NCBI GenBank assembly: GCA_950295325.1
Contig: OX485804.1
Location: forward strand, 37,126,429 to 37,190,428
Length of the DNA stretch: 64,000 nt
Reading direction: 5' to 3'
Origin: Polytrichum commune
Taxonomy: Eukaryota; Streptophyta; Polytrichopsida; Polytrichales; Polytrichaceae
A program made the position numbers and the translations under genes. Under the pieces are notes generated by a model. That model saw only the letters and a program-made list of their open reading frames with translations, did no database searches and was not told where the DNA came from. Below are positions 11,851 through 23,744 of this stretch, piece by piece; within the stretch, counting starts at the first letter, position 1, and the number at the start of each line of letters is the position of its first letter.

Positions 11851-12963
11851 GGGCCGGTTTACACTATGGACCATGAAGTCGGACCATGGAAGATGGCCTT
11901 TGTCAATGGTCCGAGTTCATGGTCCGACTTCATAAAAAAATAGTTTTAAGAGACTTGGGCCCCTCACTAGGTGTAAACCGAATGTGGACCAAGAAGAATG
12001 ACCATACACCAAAATGTAAAGGTGTTGATTTTTTTGATACATGCCCAACAAGGGCAATTTTGAAAAAAATTTAAGTTTGATCATTCTCTTGTCTTTTCTT
12101 GGGCTTCACTTGTCTTCACTTCTTGTTAAATGTGTCGAAGATGTGGCTTGCAAATCTTCTCACAACTATTTTAACCAAAAAATGAGCGATTTAATTTGTA
12201 CATGTTCATTGTAATTTACATGTGACATGTACCTTGTGTTGTCACTACACTAAATAAGATATTTAGTGTTTGATTATATTTAATGTTGTTACCACCACAC
12301 CTTGCTCAACACTAAAGTTTAATTCTTTGATGATTAGTGTTAGAAGATTTCCCATTGCAGTTTTTTTGAGCACCCTGATCTACAGTCACTAAACGACTAC
12401 AGATTTTTTGTTTTCATTTTTCAACTGTAATTTTACATTTTCTTGTGGCATGTAATATACTGTTGGAAAGGTATTTTCAAGACCTTTCCAACGGTATATT
12501 ACAAGCCCACAAATTCCAAATATTTCAGTTGGTAGAGCAACAAAATAAATCTGCACTCAAATTCTTGAGTTTTAGATGTCCCACGTTGTTTGGTGAAACA
12601 CGTGGGAGTTGGTTTAAGGGGTAGGGCAAGGTATTAATGGTATGGCTAATGGGCTATGACATGACTAGGGCACATGGAGGGTAGATTCATTAAAAATTTA
12701 CTAAAATGGCATTTCTTTGCCATGGGCCCTTGCTTTTTCCTACCGGACCACCTCTCTTGTCTCTCTCACCGCAAAACCCGTTGGACCATGTCAATGCATT
12801 TATTAGGCCTTAAAAATTATATTTTGGGGACCTCGACCTTCATGGTCCCTCTGACATTTTTTTCTTAGTGTAAACCGAAGTTGTCCCGGGACAACTTCAG
12901 GAGCCAATCAGCTACCTTGCAGAGCCATGGTCCAACTTCATGGTCCATAGTGTAAACCGGCCC
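11851..12963. mobile_element. Non-autonomous PIF/Harbinger-like element A1, 1113 bp
   Basis: Near-perfect TIRs of about 40 bp begin GGGCCGGTTTACACTATGG at 11851 and in reverse complement at 12963. They are flanked by direct TAA (11848-11850 and 12964-12966). The interior repeats the subterminal word 'gtgtaaaccgaa' and shares long blocks with element A2 at 41492-42416, such as 'cactaggtgtaaaccgaatg' and 'aagatgtggcttgcaaatct'. There is no transposase frame. A remnant resembling the hairpin element at 19908 is nested at about 12357-12565. Confidence 0.85.
12357..12565. mobile_element. Nested remnant of the 19908-type hairpin element
   Basis: Shares 'cagt(c/t)(a/g)ctaaacgact', 'atagatttttc'-like sequence and the hairpin 'ttggaaaggtattttcaaga' with 'cctttccaac' against the element at 19908-20239. 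The CACTA-type termini are not preserved here. Confidence 0.5.
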
Positions 12964-13331
12964 TAATTCCCAAAACACGCAATATTTTGCCAAGTCTCAA
13001 AATGAGTAAGGGCTGAACTTCTACGGAGTGATATTAAATTCATGAATACATGCTCATTTATCATATAATTTAAGAAATGTAGTGCGTATTCTAGGATGCT
13101 TGTAGAGTGATAAGAAATTATCTGCAAGCACATGCATGTTAGTGGATACTACCAGGATGATTAGTACCGGTGCTTTTCAACGAATAGTGTTGTTATGAAT
13201 AGTATAAATTTTAGCGAGTAATGTCGAGATGAAACGTGCTTCCTAGATCTTCTGGTGGCACTAATTTTATAGTGTAAAGAAATTTAGTATCACGGTCACT
13301 ACTTGGGATAATCGGTGTAGTTTGGACTAGA

Positions 13332-13805
13332 GATTATTCTCCCCCAAGAAATTGATGCGGATGACTATTTTATTTCATGCTACTTTGTTTGACAAGATGA
13401 CTAGATTATTTTATGCAAGGTTTTGATCAAAATTTTCAAGATGACCTAAGCTAAGACCCCCAATCAATGTGGCCCATACTAATTATTTCCGTATTAATTC
13501 CCACCCACACTAGTCTAGGACCGATAGTCTACCTTCGGTTGACTTTGAATGTGAAAGGCATCATTTCCAAGGTTTAACTTGTCAATTGACCAACACAAAG
13601 TCACATGGGTTAATCTCGGTCTGGTTTCCTAACACCCACCGAGGACGTGATAGTCAAAACCGACCCCCCTTATAAGTTGGTTCATTATTATTCATGACAA
13701 TTGAATCTCAATAATATACTAATTAAGGGTCTCTAACCTCGATCTGCGGATCAATCTAACCGAAAGAAACCTCGGGACTCTACAATTGAAATCACTGTGT
13801 TTTCA
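13332..13805. other. No gene recognised; upstream flank of the EG45-like gene
   Basis: No coding frame or repeat structure seen. Confidence 0.35.
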
Positions 13806-14040
13806 CCCTCCCCTCCCCTCCCCTCCCCCTCGGCAGGTGTTGCGAACATTCACCCGATCAATCTGATCTGATGTCAGATCGAGTCATCTCGGAAGACCAA
13901 GTTATTACAGACAACTCGAAGAAATTTCCGCACAAAAACTGACACTCCCTGCCACGTGGGGCCACGCTGCATTGTAAAGTCGATGCGTCGCAGAGTCTGC
14001 ACGAGTATAAATTCCGAGTTCCAAGTGCATCAAAGCACAA
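13806..14040 (+). promoter_or_regulatory. Promoter region of the EG45-like gene
   Basis: A (CCCCT)n pyrimidine tract lies at 13806-13830, a perfect G-box CACGTG at 13953-13958, and a TATAAAT box at 14006-14012, 154 bp before the chosen ATG. That spacing would put transcription start near 14036-14042 and leave a 5' leader of about 125 bases. The element types are standard for plants; the start site itself is inferred. Confidence 0.55.
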
Positions 14041-14165
14041 ATAGATCATCCCGATCACCACAGCAACGTAAATTTCAGGCAAATCCATTCGGGTCTTGCG
14101 CTTGAACTTGATAGACCGATCACTCTACCCCTGCACTGTCAAGCGAGGAAACCATTCGTTTCAGC

Positions 14166-16293
14166 ATGGCATCTTCCCAAGCAGCATTGAGCTCTGTGGC
14201 TGTGATTCTGGGGTTCTTGGCAATCGCATCTCACCTCCAAGTTGCGGAGGGTGTTAGGACCACCTGGTATGATGTTGGACGTAAGTAGTAATTCGCAACC
14301 GATTCTTGTTGTTGCAGACAAATCAGAGCTGTATGATACAATTAAGATTCCAGGATACTTTAATTCTTGCTACTGTAACTGTAGTGACATGCATGCATAT
14401 GGTCTTCATATCCACGCTCTTGAATTCTGAGTTTGTGAACAAGTGTTTGGGTGGACGTCCACTGTTCTACTGACTCGTACTTGGGAATCACGATACCCAT
14501 GAACGATGATCAGTGTAAGGAGAACGGGCCCACATAGTACGCGTTTCTGCAAGAACATCGACATCTCGAACTCTTTTTCTTTTCACTTGGAATTGTAGTT
14601 AGGATGTTGCTCGGGTTCAACTGTGTTCGATATCAATGTAATAACGTGTGCAGTAATTTATTCGCAGATTAAATACTAATGCCACTATTCACAAACCATG
14701 CTACCATGTTTGGGTTGACGTCTACTGTTCTACTGACTCGTACTTGGGAATCGGGATACCCATGAACGATGATCAGTGTAAGGAGAACGGGCTCACATAT
14801 TACGCGTTTCTGCAAGAACATCGACATCTCGAACTCTTTTTCTTTTTTACTTGGAATTGTAGTTGGCATGTTGCTCAGGTTCAACTGTGTTCGATATCAA
14901 TGTAATTACGTGTGCAGTAATTTATTCGCAGATTATACTAATGTCACTATTCACAAACCATGCTATTGATCTGTTGGCCTCCCAAATCTTCATGTGGCGA
15001 GGATCTGTTTTTTCGGCTGCAACGTGGGTAGTTCTGTAACAGATGGCCAACTGGTAGTTGTTTTTCTGGTGGTGGCTATAAGAAGCTCAGAAACCCAAAG
15101 ACTAGTAGGGTAACGGCTCCTACGATCGTCCTTTTAAGCTTCTAAAGGTCGCTCTTATAAAAATATTACCTTGCTTTTTATTGGAGTTTGTTGGCATGTA
15201 CTGTGTAGTTGGGGTTCGGTTCTTGGACATTGTATGTGGGAACTACGGTTTCCAAAAAAATTAGCTGTGGGTGTGTCCAAAACGGGCCCTAGGCTCCCTT
15301 ATTCATGGCACATAGTTAATTTAGAGGAAATTATCTAGGGGTTACACATTGGGTAAGGATCACAATCAGGCATACCTACCATATATTATGACCAGTATGA
15401 GTATTATGTTTTCTTACCACTCGTTCTACTCCATTAGATGGTTTGAAATCTATGAATATGGATTGGAAATCTACCATTAACTGTAGTAGATCATGGAACC
15501 AGATCTATTGGAAGTGAACCCATGGTTAGGCACTGTGATCCCATAGTGGACATTGAAACTCAAGAGGTAGTAAATCGACTGGAATCGCACTTTGACCAAT
15601 TGAAGGGGCTGCAGAAGAGCTGCATCTTCAACTTCCGCTATGAATCACAAGGACTCTGCCATTTTCAACCACATCACTCCGAAACCAATGAACAGGGAGA
15701 ACCGGCTGCTAGTTCTATATGAACTGGTTGACTTTGAGAAACGACCCGGTTGAAGTTCAAGACAGTCAGGAAACTCACCGATTACATCAGAGGAATTTGA
15801 TAGAACAAACCCCAATTTAATACAGAAAACCGAAAGATGTCCACATGCATGTAGCCGGTTGGACTTGGGAAACGCTAGGATGTTGACCGAGTATGCCCAA
15901 ACACCTCCTCCCTGGACACTGCTCCGAGCTTTGTGGTGGTGGCATTGATGTGGTGAAGATGTGTTAATGGTTGCATTCATTTAATGTGCAGTTGGCGCGT
16001 GTGGAGAAACCAACGTGGCTAGTGACTTGGTTTGTGCCGTCAATTCCGAGTTGTATGCCAACGGAGCTGCTTGCGGAAACCAGTACACTCTCACTTACAA
16101 TGGAAATTCGGTGACAGTGACGGTGGTGGATTTGTGCCCTGGCTGCCCCAACCCCGGCTTTGATCTATCTTCAGGAGCCTTCTCGCAGCTTGCAGACCTC
16201 TCTGTTGGAGTTATCGACTGCGACTACACCCAGTATGACACCTTCTCAAAACTCCTCCACTTTCCAAAACACTCACCCAAAATCAGGTCATAG
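14166..16293 (+). CDS. EG45-like / plant natriuretic peptide-type secreted protein (two exons)
   Basis: Exon 1 is 14166-14280 and ends at a consensus donor (C|GTAAGT). Exon 2 starts at 15992 after 'ttaatgtgcag'. The phases match (one base plus two), giving about 138 residues. Residues 1-29 form a signal peptide (hydrophobic VAVILGFLAIASH core). The mature part holds the double-psi beta-barrel signature of EG45/expansin-domain proteins: TWYDVG, GACGE, NGAACG, then VVDLCPGC, FDLSSGAFSQLA and VDY-like IDCDYTQ. Six cysteines are present, as expected for three disulfides. Family members are apoplastic, wall-associated or signalling proteins; enzymatic activity is not established for this group. 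The 1711-bp intron contains a tandem duplication and an R1 repeat. The last ~25 residues after DYTQ are unlike the family, which normally ends near this point. A donor-like CCA|GTATGA sits exactly there, so the true C-terminus may use another exon. Confidence 0.85.
14445..14965 (+). repeat. 263-bp tandem duplication inside the EG45-like intron
   Basis: Two copies start at 14445 and 14708 ('gtttgggt(g/t)gacgtc(c/t)act') and end with 'attcacaaaccatgcta'. They are nearly identical apart from scattered substitutions and a few single-base indels, which suggests a fairly recent event. They lie wholly within intron 1 and carry no splice or coding signal that I recognise. Confidence 0.85.
15697..15911 (+). 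repeat. Copy of dispersed repeat R1 in the EG45-like intron
   Basis: Aligns from 'ggagaaccggctgctagtt' to 'gtatgcccaaacacctcc' with the copies at 7931 and 61021. It ends 80 bp before the exon 2 acceptor. It is more diverged than the other two full copies. Confidence 0.7.
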
Positions 16294-16536
16294 AGGTAGA
16301 TGGTTCTTAAATGCTTATTCCGTCCCGTTCGCTGTGGAAATACGCTTCCAGTTTGCAAACTCTAAACACCTCTGTTGGAGTTATCGACTGCGACTACACC
16401 CAGTATGACACCTTCTTAAAACTCCTCCACTTTCCAAAACACTCACCCAAAATCAGGTCCTAGAGGTCATGGTTCTGAAACGGTTATTCCGTCCCGTTCG
16501 CTACGGAAATACGCTTCCAGTTTGCAAACTCTAAAT
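16197..16536 (+). repeat. 170-bp tandem duplication of the EG45-like 3' end
   Basis: The segment from 'ctgttggagttatcgactgc' (16202) through 'tttgcaaactctaaa' (16366) recurs at 16372-16535. The first copy contains the last coding codons and the stop. The second repeats the same codons (VGVIDCDYTQ) without an open upstream exon and is therefore a partial gene duplicate in the 3' flank. Confidence 0.85.
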
Positions 16537-16970
16537 TGTGGTTGACCTACGAATGTGGATGGAGAAACTGGGTTCAAATCGCATAGAGATTCGGAACCCG
16601 TCTTGAATAGAGATGCATTTGCAAACGTGACGGCTAGGGGACCATCAAACTTGGTGACAGAGTCCCATCTACCCCCTCCCTTGTTGACTGTTGCGCCTGG
16701 AAGCGATTGACAATTGTTGATCATGTGGTCGAATCTCTCTTAAACACATGTGCTTTTGGTTGTCCACACCGAACCACACACCACTGATATACATGTGTCC
16801 ATTTTGGTACCTTTATGCTAATTTCAGTCCACCATGCAATCAGGTGATGCCTTGGCCAAACCTCCATCCTTTGTTGGCTCACTAAAACATTTGATTTAAT
16901 GTGACGCTAAACTTAGTGTGTCATGCGGCACGCTCCTTCATTACCGCCCAGTGATAGCAAGACAATTACA
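16537..16970. other. No gene recognised
   Basis: Flank between the EG45-like gene and the next TIR element; no coding frame with a recognisable motif. Confidence 0.35.
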
Positions 16971-17681
16971 CTAAGGTAGAGGGTGCTAAAACCAACACCC
17001 CACCCAAAACCAACACCTATAAATGTCTCCCATTCGTCAACACCCTACTACCTTGAAGCATTCCCCATGGTGTAGTAGTGTATGGGCCCACAGAGTGACG
17101 CTTTTAGGTGCCATTAGTGGCGCCACCTCATAGTGACCTTCACTACCTTCATGTAGGGTAGGTAATGGGCTCCACTGTATCTCGGGTTGATTCAAGGTGG
17201 GTTTAGGGTGGCTATTCTAGCCATTCTATACACTGCAAAGGGAGGGGGGGGGGGGGTTATAGCCATTCTATTCACAAAGTTGCGGAGGTAGGCCCACAAA
17301 GCACAAAGGGGGTTGGTACCTAGGATGCAAAGGTGATGGTTTTGCAAGCGAACTAGGTGGGATCATGGAGGTGGTCATGTGGCTTTGCGCACTGTTACTA
17401 GTTCGTCTTTGATCTAGCTTGTGTCTAGTACCCAACTATGTTGTGTTGGTTCTAGGCAATGAAGGTGGGGGTCCTCATCATATCCAAGATCATCATACAC
17501 ATGGACTATAGATTTTGACTTTGAATATTCATCAAATATCTAATTGAGGCTGAATTTTTTTTTCTCTATACCTATGTTTAGAACAAAGTCTAATATGAAG
17601 TATCATTATTTTTATATCAACCATGTAGCCATATGTATGTGCAATAGCTTAAAGTGTTGGTGTAAGCACCCTCTACCTTAG
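16971..17681. mobile_element. TIR element, 711 bp
   Basis: The ends are inverted copies over about 28 bp: CTAAGGTAGAGGGTGCT at 16971, and CTAAGGTAGAGGGTGCT read on the minus strand from 17681, each followed by 'accaacac'. The interior is non-coding and contains a G13 tract at 17244-17256. I could not identify a clean target duplication, so the superfamily is open. Confidence 0.6.
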
Positions 17682-18199
17682 ATCAATGACAACATTAGTT
17701 ACGTGTGACTCTTTCTGACTATTAATTGAACTGTGTTTGTGGGGCAGGGTGTAAATCCGGATCAGTTTGATCGAAGGGAGGTGGTTGGATCGAGAGGCGC
17801 ATCCTTCCTCTGAGCCTTCAAGCATGGCAACCATTTGAGCCCTCAACCATAGTACTGTAGCTCTTTTGTGGTCGTTCAAATAAATGATGTTGGCTTGCTT
17901 ATAAATAAATAAAGGAAATAAGACTCCACTTCTCAAAAGTGGTTTGGACTCTTGGGATTTGTGGCTTCCAATCTTGAACATGGCCCCGTAGAAAACTATA
18001 CCATGCATCAATTGCGTGTTTTTTTCTTCCAATCGGACTGATAGATAGATAGAAACTCCAACCCCTTTCAAGCAAGGGGCCGGCGTGAATAAAGTGTCCG
18101 TTCGTAATGCCAATGACCCGATGCCCACTAGACAAGGGGACATTGGGACAATACTACTCTCCCCTTTCGAGGATGGACACTATAGTGACACACTATACT
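17682..18199. other. No gene recognised
   Basis: A 156-codon open frame on the minus strand spans this stretch but shows no domain or composition supporting a real gene. Confidence 0.35.
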
Positions 18200-18410
18200 A
18201 GTTCCTAGCTAGCCACTAGTGCCTTGAAGATACCGGACATGGTATCCCCCCAAAGGGCTTTGAGGTACCCATACAACAAGGTCCAAGGACCCCCCACCAT
18301 AGTTGGGTGGACTAAGGTGGTGAGCACCACGCCGGCATGAGGAATAGAACCCACAACCTCCTCATTGGGGGCCATGAGCCCTAACCACCAAGCCAAGGCC
18401 CGTGGTGCCT
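18200..18410 (-). mobile_element. tRNA-derived SINE-like element
   Basis: On the minus strand there is a pol III A-box-like TGGCTTGGTGG (18395-18385), followed after 33 nt by a B-box-like GGTTCTATTCC (18351-18341), the arrangement of tRNA-derived SINE heads. The tRNA-like part cannot fold as a functional tRNA by eye (no clear acceptor stem). The tail runs to about 18200; its 3' end and target duplication are not clear. Confidence 0.5.
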
Positions 18411-19907
18411 ATCGAACTGATACATGTACATGTGAAAGGAACAAATGGGAGATTTGGCTCATAGAATGTGGTTGTCACGATCGTTATATATATATATATA
18501 TATATATATGTTACCATGAATATTGTTTCTCTACAAGATAAACATGTGAAATTTGATACTAGTCTTCTAGACCAAGTAAGGTTTAACTTTCATAGTCAGT
18601 GGCCCATTGGTGGGAGCTTGGACTAACTGTCTTGCAGGCCACTAGTTTGGACCTGTGCAGTCCCGGCCTGTGTGTATATGAATTAACCCCTATTAATGAC
18701 CAAGGTGGATGTTTTTGTCCAAGCAATCACCTCTGCCCGACAATACTACTAGCGTACATGTTTATTTTATAATTTTCTAATTTTGGACACATTAATAGCT
18801 GAAGATTTTGTGGGAACAATAATAACTTTGCAAAGCTATCATTTGCATGGTTAAATCTATCATAAGACTCATGTCAATTTTCTTTGATAAGCTTTCAAAG
18901 TGGAATCAATTATTTTGAGCGGTTTTAAAAAGAATTTGCTTTGCTGTAGGGGTTAATCTTTTGGTGCACCCATAAAGCCTATGTAGCCATAGGTCCATAT
19001 GCCCCCTTGCCCATATACACATGTCTAGATGTCCCCCATGTTCATGCGTACTAGCACATGCATGTCTCTCCATGTCCATGTTCATGTCTATAAGCCCCTC
19101 GTGAATCACGACCCGCCATCATACCCCCCATGGCCACCCCTGCCCATGTCATGGTTGTCATCTATGACCTCCTCTGGCTTACCCCCACCATACTCACCTT
19201 TTGCACTCATAGCATCCCTCCCTCCCCCCCCCCCCCCCAACAAAAACCTTTTCACTTTCTTTCTTTTTTCCTTTGCTTTTGTTTTTGTTTGGATCACATA
19301 TTTTTTTGTGGGAGATCTTTTGACATGTTTTATTTTCTTACACTATTTGACTATTTTGACAAGAACAATGGGGATGACGATTATGCAATGGCACCACCAC
19401 CACCACTTCATCTTCCATTATATTTAAATTCTAGGATATCTACTAGGTTATCTACTAGGTTATGTACTAGGTTGAATACTTTAAGGGATACAATTGATTG
19501 TCAGAATAGCAACATCATGCATAAAGAAGGGCTAGAGACTTATATGTATACATGAGACGTGTACCAAGATTAGATTAACTTGGGTACACTAGAAGATATT
19601 TTGACTTACATGCAACAATGTTAGAGTCCGTTGCAACGTGTGCATCCACCATATAGACATGAATAAAATAGGTTGCTACATACTATACTCTAGGAATTAT
19701 GCTGGCATAATTCTTGTTGGATTTGCATATCACCACCGGAGTTAGGCTAATTTCAAGCACAAGAGTGACAATGGACAACACCTATTCATTTTTGCTACAC
19801 AACGATCAGTTTTAGAAGGAGAATGGTACTTCCAAACTGAGTGATGCTATGTTACTGAGGGTGTGGAGGTACCCTTTCGGGAGTTTCAATGTCCAACTAG
19901 CAACTAA
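18411..19907. other. No gene recognised; (TA)n and C15 tract
   Basis: A (TA)n run lies at about 18486-18509 and a C15 tract at 19224-19238. Overlapping short frames around 19029-19555 on both strands are low-complexity and unconvincing. Confidence 0.4.
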
Positions 19908-20239
19908 CACTAGTAGAAAATTGTGCCCAAAAAACGGCAGCCAAAACCAAATGTGGTTCTTTTGATCAGCCCGATCTGCAGTTGCTAAACGACTATAGAT
20001 TTTTCTTTGTCATTTTGCGACTGTAATTTGTTTTTTTGAATTGGGCGTGTAATATATCGTTGGAAACGTATTTTCAAGAGCTTTCCAACGACATATTGTA
20101 TGCCCCCGAATTCCTAAAAATCTAGTTGCTAAATCACAAAAACAAATTTGCAGTCGTTTAGCGACAACAGATCCAGTTGGTCAAAAGAACCACAACCGGT
20201 TTTAGCTGTGGTTCTTTTCGACATAGTTTTCTACTAGTG
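19908..20239. mobile_element. CACTA-type hairpin MITE, 332 bp
   Basis: The termini CACTAGTAGAAAA (19908) and TTTTCTACTAGTG (ending 20239) are perfect inverted repeats starting with CACTA. The interior is largely self-complementary: 'gtggttcttttga' pairs with 'tcaaaagaaccac', 'cagttgctaaacga' with 'tcgtttagcgac', and there is a central 'cgttggaaa'/'tttccaacg' hairpin. The flanking trinucleotides are TAA and TAG, a near match to the 3-bp duplication of CACTA elements. Non-coding. Confidence 0.75.
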
Positions 20240-23200
20240 TAGACAAATAATTTATACACAATAGACAGATTGACATGTCCCAGTTTTGAACATTTGTAAA
20301 CCTCAAGATTTATTGTAAAATCAAGTGAAAATTTTACTAGGCACTAAATATTGTATTTAGTGCCACCAATTCTATTCGCCTTGGTCAATACTAGTTGCAA
20401 ACTGCCTGTGTAGTGTCACCAACACTAAAATTAAACCTACTGTTTTTGTTGTTCATTGTTAAAATTATCGGGCATTGTAGATTTACAACATTGGAAAAAC
20501 TATTACTTACGAAGTGATTTTTCATCCTAATTTCAATTATCCATGATAATATTTCAATACATTATTGTTGGGATGCAGAATATACCAAAATTTGTTTCAA
20601 TGATTGACATTTCGATGAACCAAAAGTTGAGATGACAGTACTTGTAAACTTCATTCAGAAGAAGTGTTGTTAGACTTGAGTTCATTATAAACTCGGGGGC
20701 ATCATCACAAAAATTTCTAGAAAAATCTATTTTATTTTATTTTATCATATTAAAAAAAAATCATAATTACTTATTCAATGTACCTACTTGCAACTACTTG
20801 CACCCTCTTCCAGAATATACAGACTTTTCTTGAAAATATATTTATCAACGTAAATTGCTCGGCTTTGTAGATCAATGTGTTTTTCAAATGTTTGTGATTT
20901 TTTCCTTCACAAAATCAAGAGTGAGTATATATATTTCTAAATCACTTTCACTCAAATCTATGCATGGTAATGGAGGTGTGTACTTGACCGAGGTTGCGCC
21001 CAAGTTTGAATTTGGAATATTAAAAAGTTGTTTTGTCTATTACTCGATAACATATTTGAACATGCAAGGAGTAGCTTGGGGTAGAATCCAACTTGACACT
21101 TTTCTTGAGAAGATGACGTATTTGTTGGTACCTTGCACTGCGTGTGCGCATGTTATCAAAAAATATTGAGAGAGGACTTCATAAATATGTTTGTTGAAAC
21201 TCCAACATGCAATGAAGAGGCCAAATAAGTATACAAACTTTGTCATGTGAATATTAAGTAAATATGAAATTTAAAATAGATTATTTGGAATTGCTTTCCA
21301 TCATAACATTTAAAAATTATGCGTGTACTTTATCAATAAAAATATGCATATTTAATTGGTTCCCCATTAGTGCCTTCCATGTTTGGAGATTCCAAGGTTT
21401 AGGAATTTTGCATAGCTTTGGTGGATTCCAAAATTAAGCTTTCGTTGATATTTGAATCTAAATTTCAATAGTTTTGAAAACCAAGGTTTTTTACATGTAA
21501 AATCTACATGCTTAATACAGTTCAACATGTAAGCATTCCATATAAGATTCAAATAGAGAATATTTTTAAATTGTTTACCTCTTTGGTAGAGGTCTTTTTT
21601 TAGAGCATCATATTCGATGATTTATGGTTTATTTTATTGATTAAAATAATAAAATAAACCTTGAAAGTGCATTCGTGATATGATGCAAGGAAATGATGCT
21701 CAAGGAGTGTAAGGCCCATGTACACTAAGAATCGAGTTGATTGAACACCACCCTTGAGATAGTGCGCATGTGATGTGAAAGCCTATGTGCAAATGCAACT
21801 AAGCTAAGATATAGAGAATTTCAATTCTCCGAGTGATGAATTCGGATTGAAGTTGTTTGTAGAGGTTATTATTACGCTTCTGCCACAAATTGAGTTCAAA
21901 TTGTCCTTGATATCTCTCCATGCTACGAGGTTCGTGAAGGATAAATTACAATAAATCACCACAAATCATACATGTTGTTACAAAGATGCCACACCCAACC
22001 CTACAACAATGTGCATTCTGCAAAGTTACTGCAACTAAATCAACTTTCGGCTACTGCACATCAACTCATCCTTGTTGTTGTGTACCGCGTATTGGATGGT
22101 GTACATTGAAGGAATGAGAGCCATCCATGAAATTTTCTAAATTCACTTACATAGATAGTTTTTGAATTTGAAGCTACTCTTCATTCGTAAACTCATTGCT
22201 ATTGTTCATTGTGAAGGTTTGGAAGTCCGTTAACCATTGTGGAAATTCCTATGATAAATGGGTGAAGTTAACCACTATAGAAGGTGCATGAGGGAAGTCA
22301 AGAAAACCCAACGTTACAAGGACTTATGAGTTGTTGGGCGACAAACTTTGAAGCAATTCACAAAAGGCACCATCAATTTGAGATACCTTCACTAGAAATT
22401 ACCACCCTCAATGTAGCTTACTTATTGTCCAAACCTTCAGGTCCTCAAATCCGACTACATGATACACATGCATTTGGCTCTGCCCAAACACAAGTCTTTG
22501 GAAATTTGAAGTTTAAATTCCCGCCATGTTCTTTTCCATCTCTTTTCATCACCCTCTCCACATTCGACTAGCCTCTCTTCTATACCTCATTGTCACTTAT
22601 AATTTGAGCAAATTATGTTTGTGTCACGAGCTTTGTGACAAAACCATTAGCATTGTAGAGTCGCACACATGTAGGATGATGATGTTCAACTATGACTTCC
22701 CTTCCTTCCATCGAACTCACATGAATCCTCCCAAGAACAAGGTTCATATAGCATTTGGTTTCATATAGCTAATTTTGGATAAATATGTGGACATTTCATG
22801 TGGATAGTAGTACATAGTATATCATGCATGTCAATAATTGATCAATCTAAATTGTCACCTCACAAGACACAATCCATTTGTTAGTGGCAAATGCGAAATA
22901 CTCTCACCATGAAGAAACTCTACACATCAAGTAAGGCAATACATATTTTACTTGCGTCATTGGCTTGGTGAAATAATCATTTCACATAGTAAACACACAT
23001 GTAGGATGCTCATGTTTAGCAATGACTTCCCTTTTCTTCCACTCACATTAATATTTCAGGAACAAAGTTTGTTGCATTTGCTTCCATATACCGAAATCAA
23101 CAGAATTTTATAGAGATCCTATCTAGAAGCACAAAGGTATTGAATGTAATTGAGATGGAAACTTTTCTCTCTACACCCACTTCTTGTAGAATATGCGACA

Positions 23201-23744
23201 TGCAATTACTACAAGATGATTTGCAAATTCTATTCATGCCCGAAATCATTTGGCTCATAATTTTCAGAGCTCAAATGAATATCTTATTCATTATCAAAGT
23301 GAAGATTCTTGTGCTCATTAAGAAGTCATCCAAGTACCCATGAAGATTCAAAGTGCTTACAAAAAAACTACAAACTTTTGGCATATGGGGTATGAATCAT
23401 TTGCACCACAAAATTGGAACTATGTGAGACAACGTTAGTTTTTGGAGGAGCATTCTTATGGTGCAACTACACGTACCATCCAAGTTTCTCCAATCTACGT
23501 ACGTGAAAACAATGTGAAGCAAACCCATGCTAAGTGTAGCAACAATACCAAATGTATTCTTGTTATAGCTAACGGGTAGGAAGAGGATTAAAAAAAAAAA
23601 ACAAACCAACAACCAATACACATGTGCATGCTACTTAGTTATCTTGGCTTACTTGTGCCGTATGCGTCCCACAATATCTAGAATGTCAAGAGTTGTCACA
23701 TGGATATGCAGAATTAAGATTGAACATCCCCTGAATTAAAACTC
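20240..23744. other. No gene recognised; downstream flank of the kinase-NLR gene
   Basis: About 3.5 kb of AT-rich sequence. No frame shows a recognisable family, and no TIR pair or tandem array stands out. 22284-22770 has two overlapping plus frames of 80-95 codons that I do not recognise. Confidence 0.4.

Larger units (their letters stand above)
11814..13331. mobile_element. Possible older TIR element hosting Harbinger-like A1
   Basis: Imperfect inverted ends: 'ttacactgattatcccaatt' near 11814-11840, and on the other strand 'ctacaccgattatcccaagt' near 13331. After removing the nested 1113-bp element A1, about 400 bp remain. A similar end pair frames 58950-59190. No target duplication was defined, so this call is weaker than the others. 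Confidence 0.4.

Noticed and set aside
18320..18410. Functional tRNA gene
   Set aside because: A- and B-box-like words are present, but there is no convincing acceptor stem or anticodon arm, so a SINE head is more likely.
19029..19555. Overlapping plus frames of 132 and 141 codons
   Set aside because: They span a C15 tract and low-complexity T/C-rich sequence and show no domain; composition rather than coding explains them.
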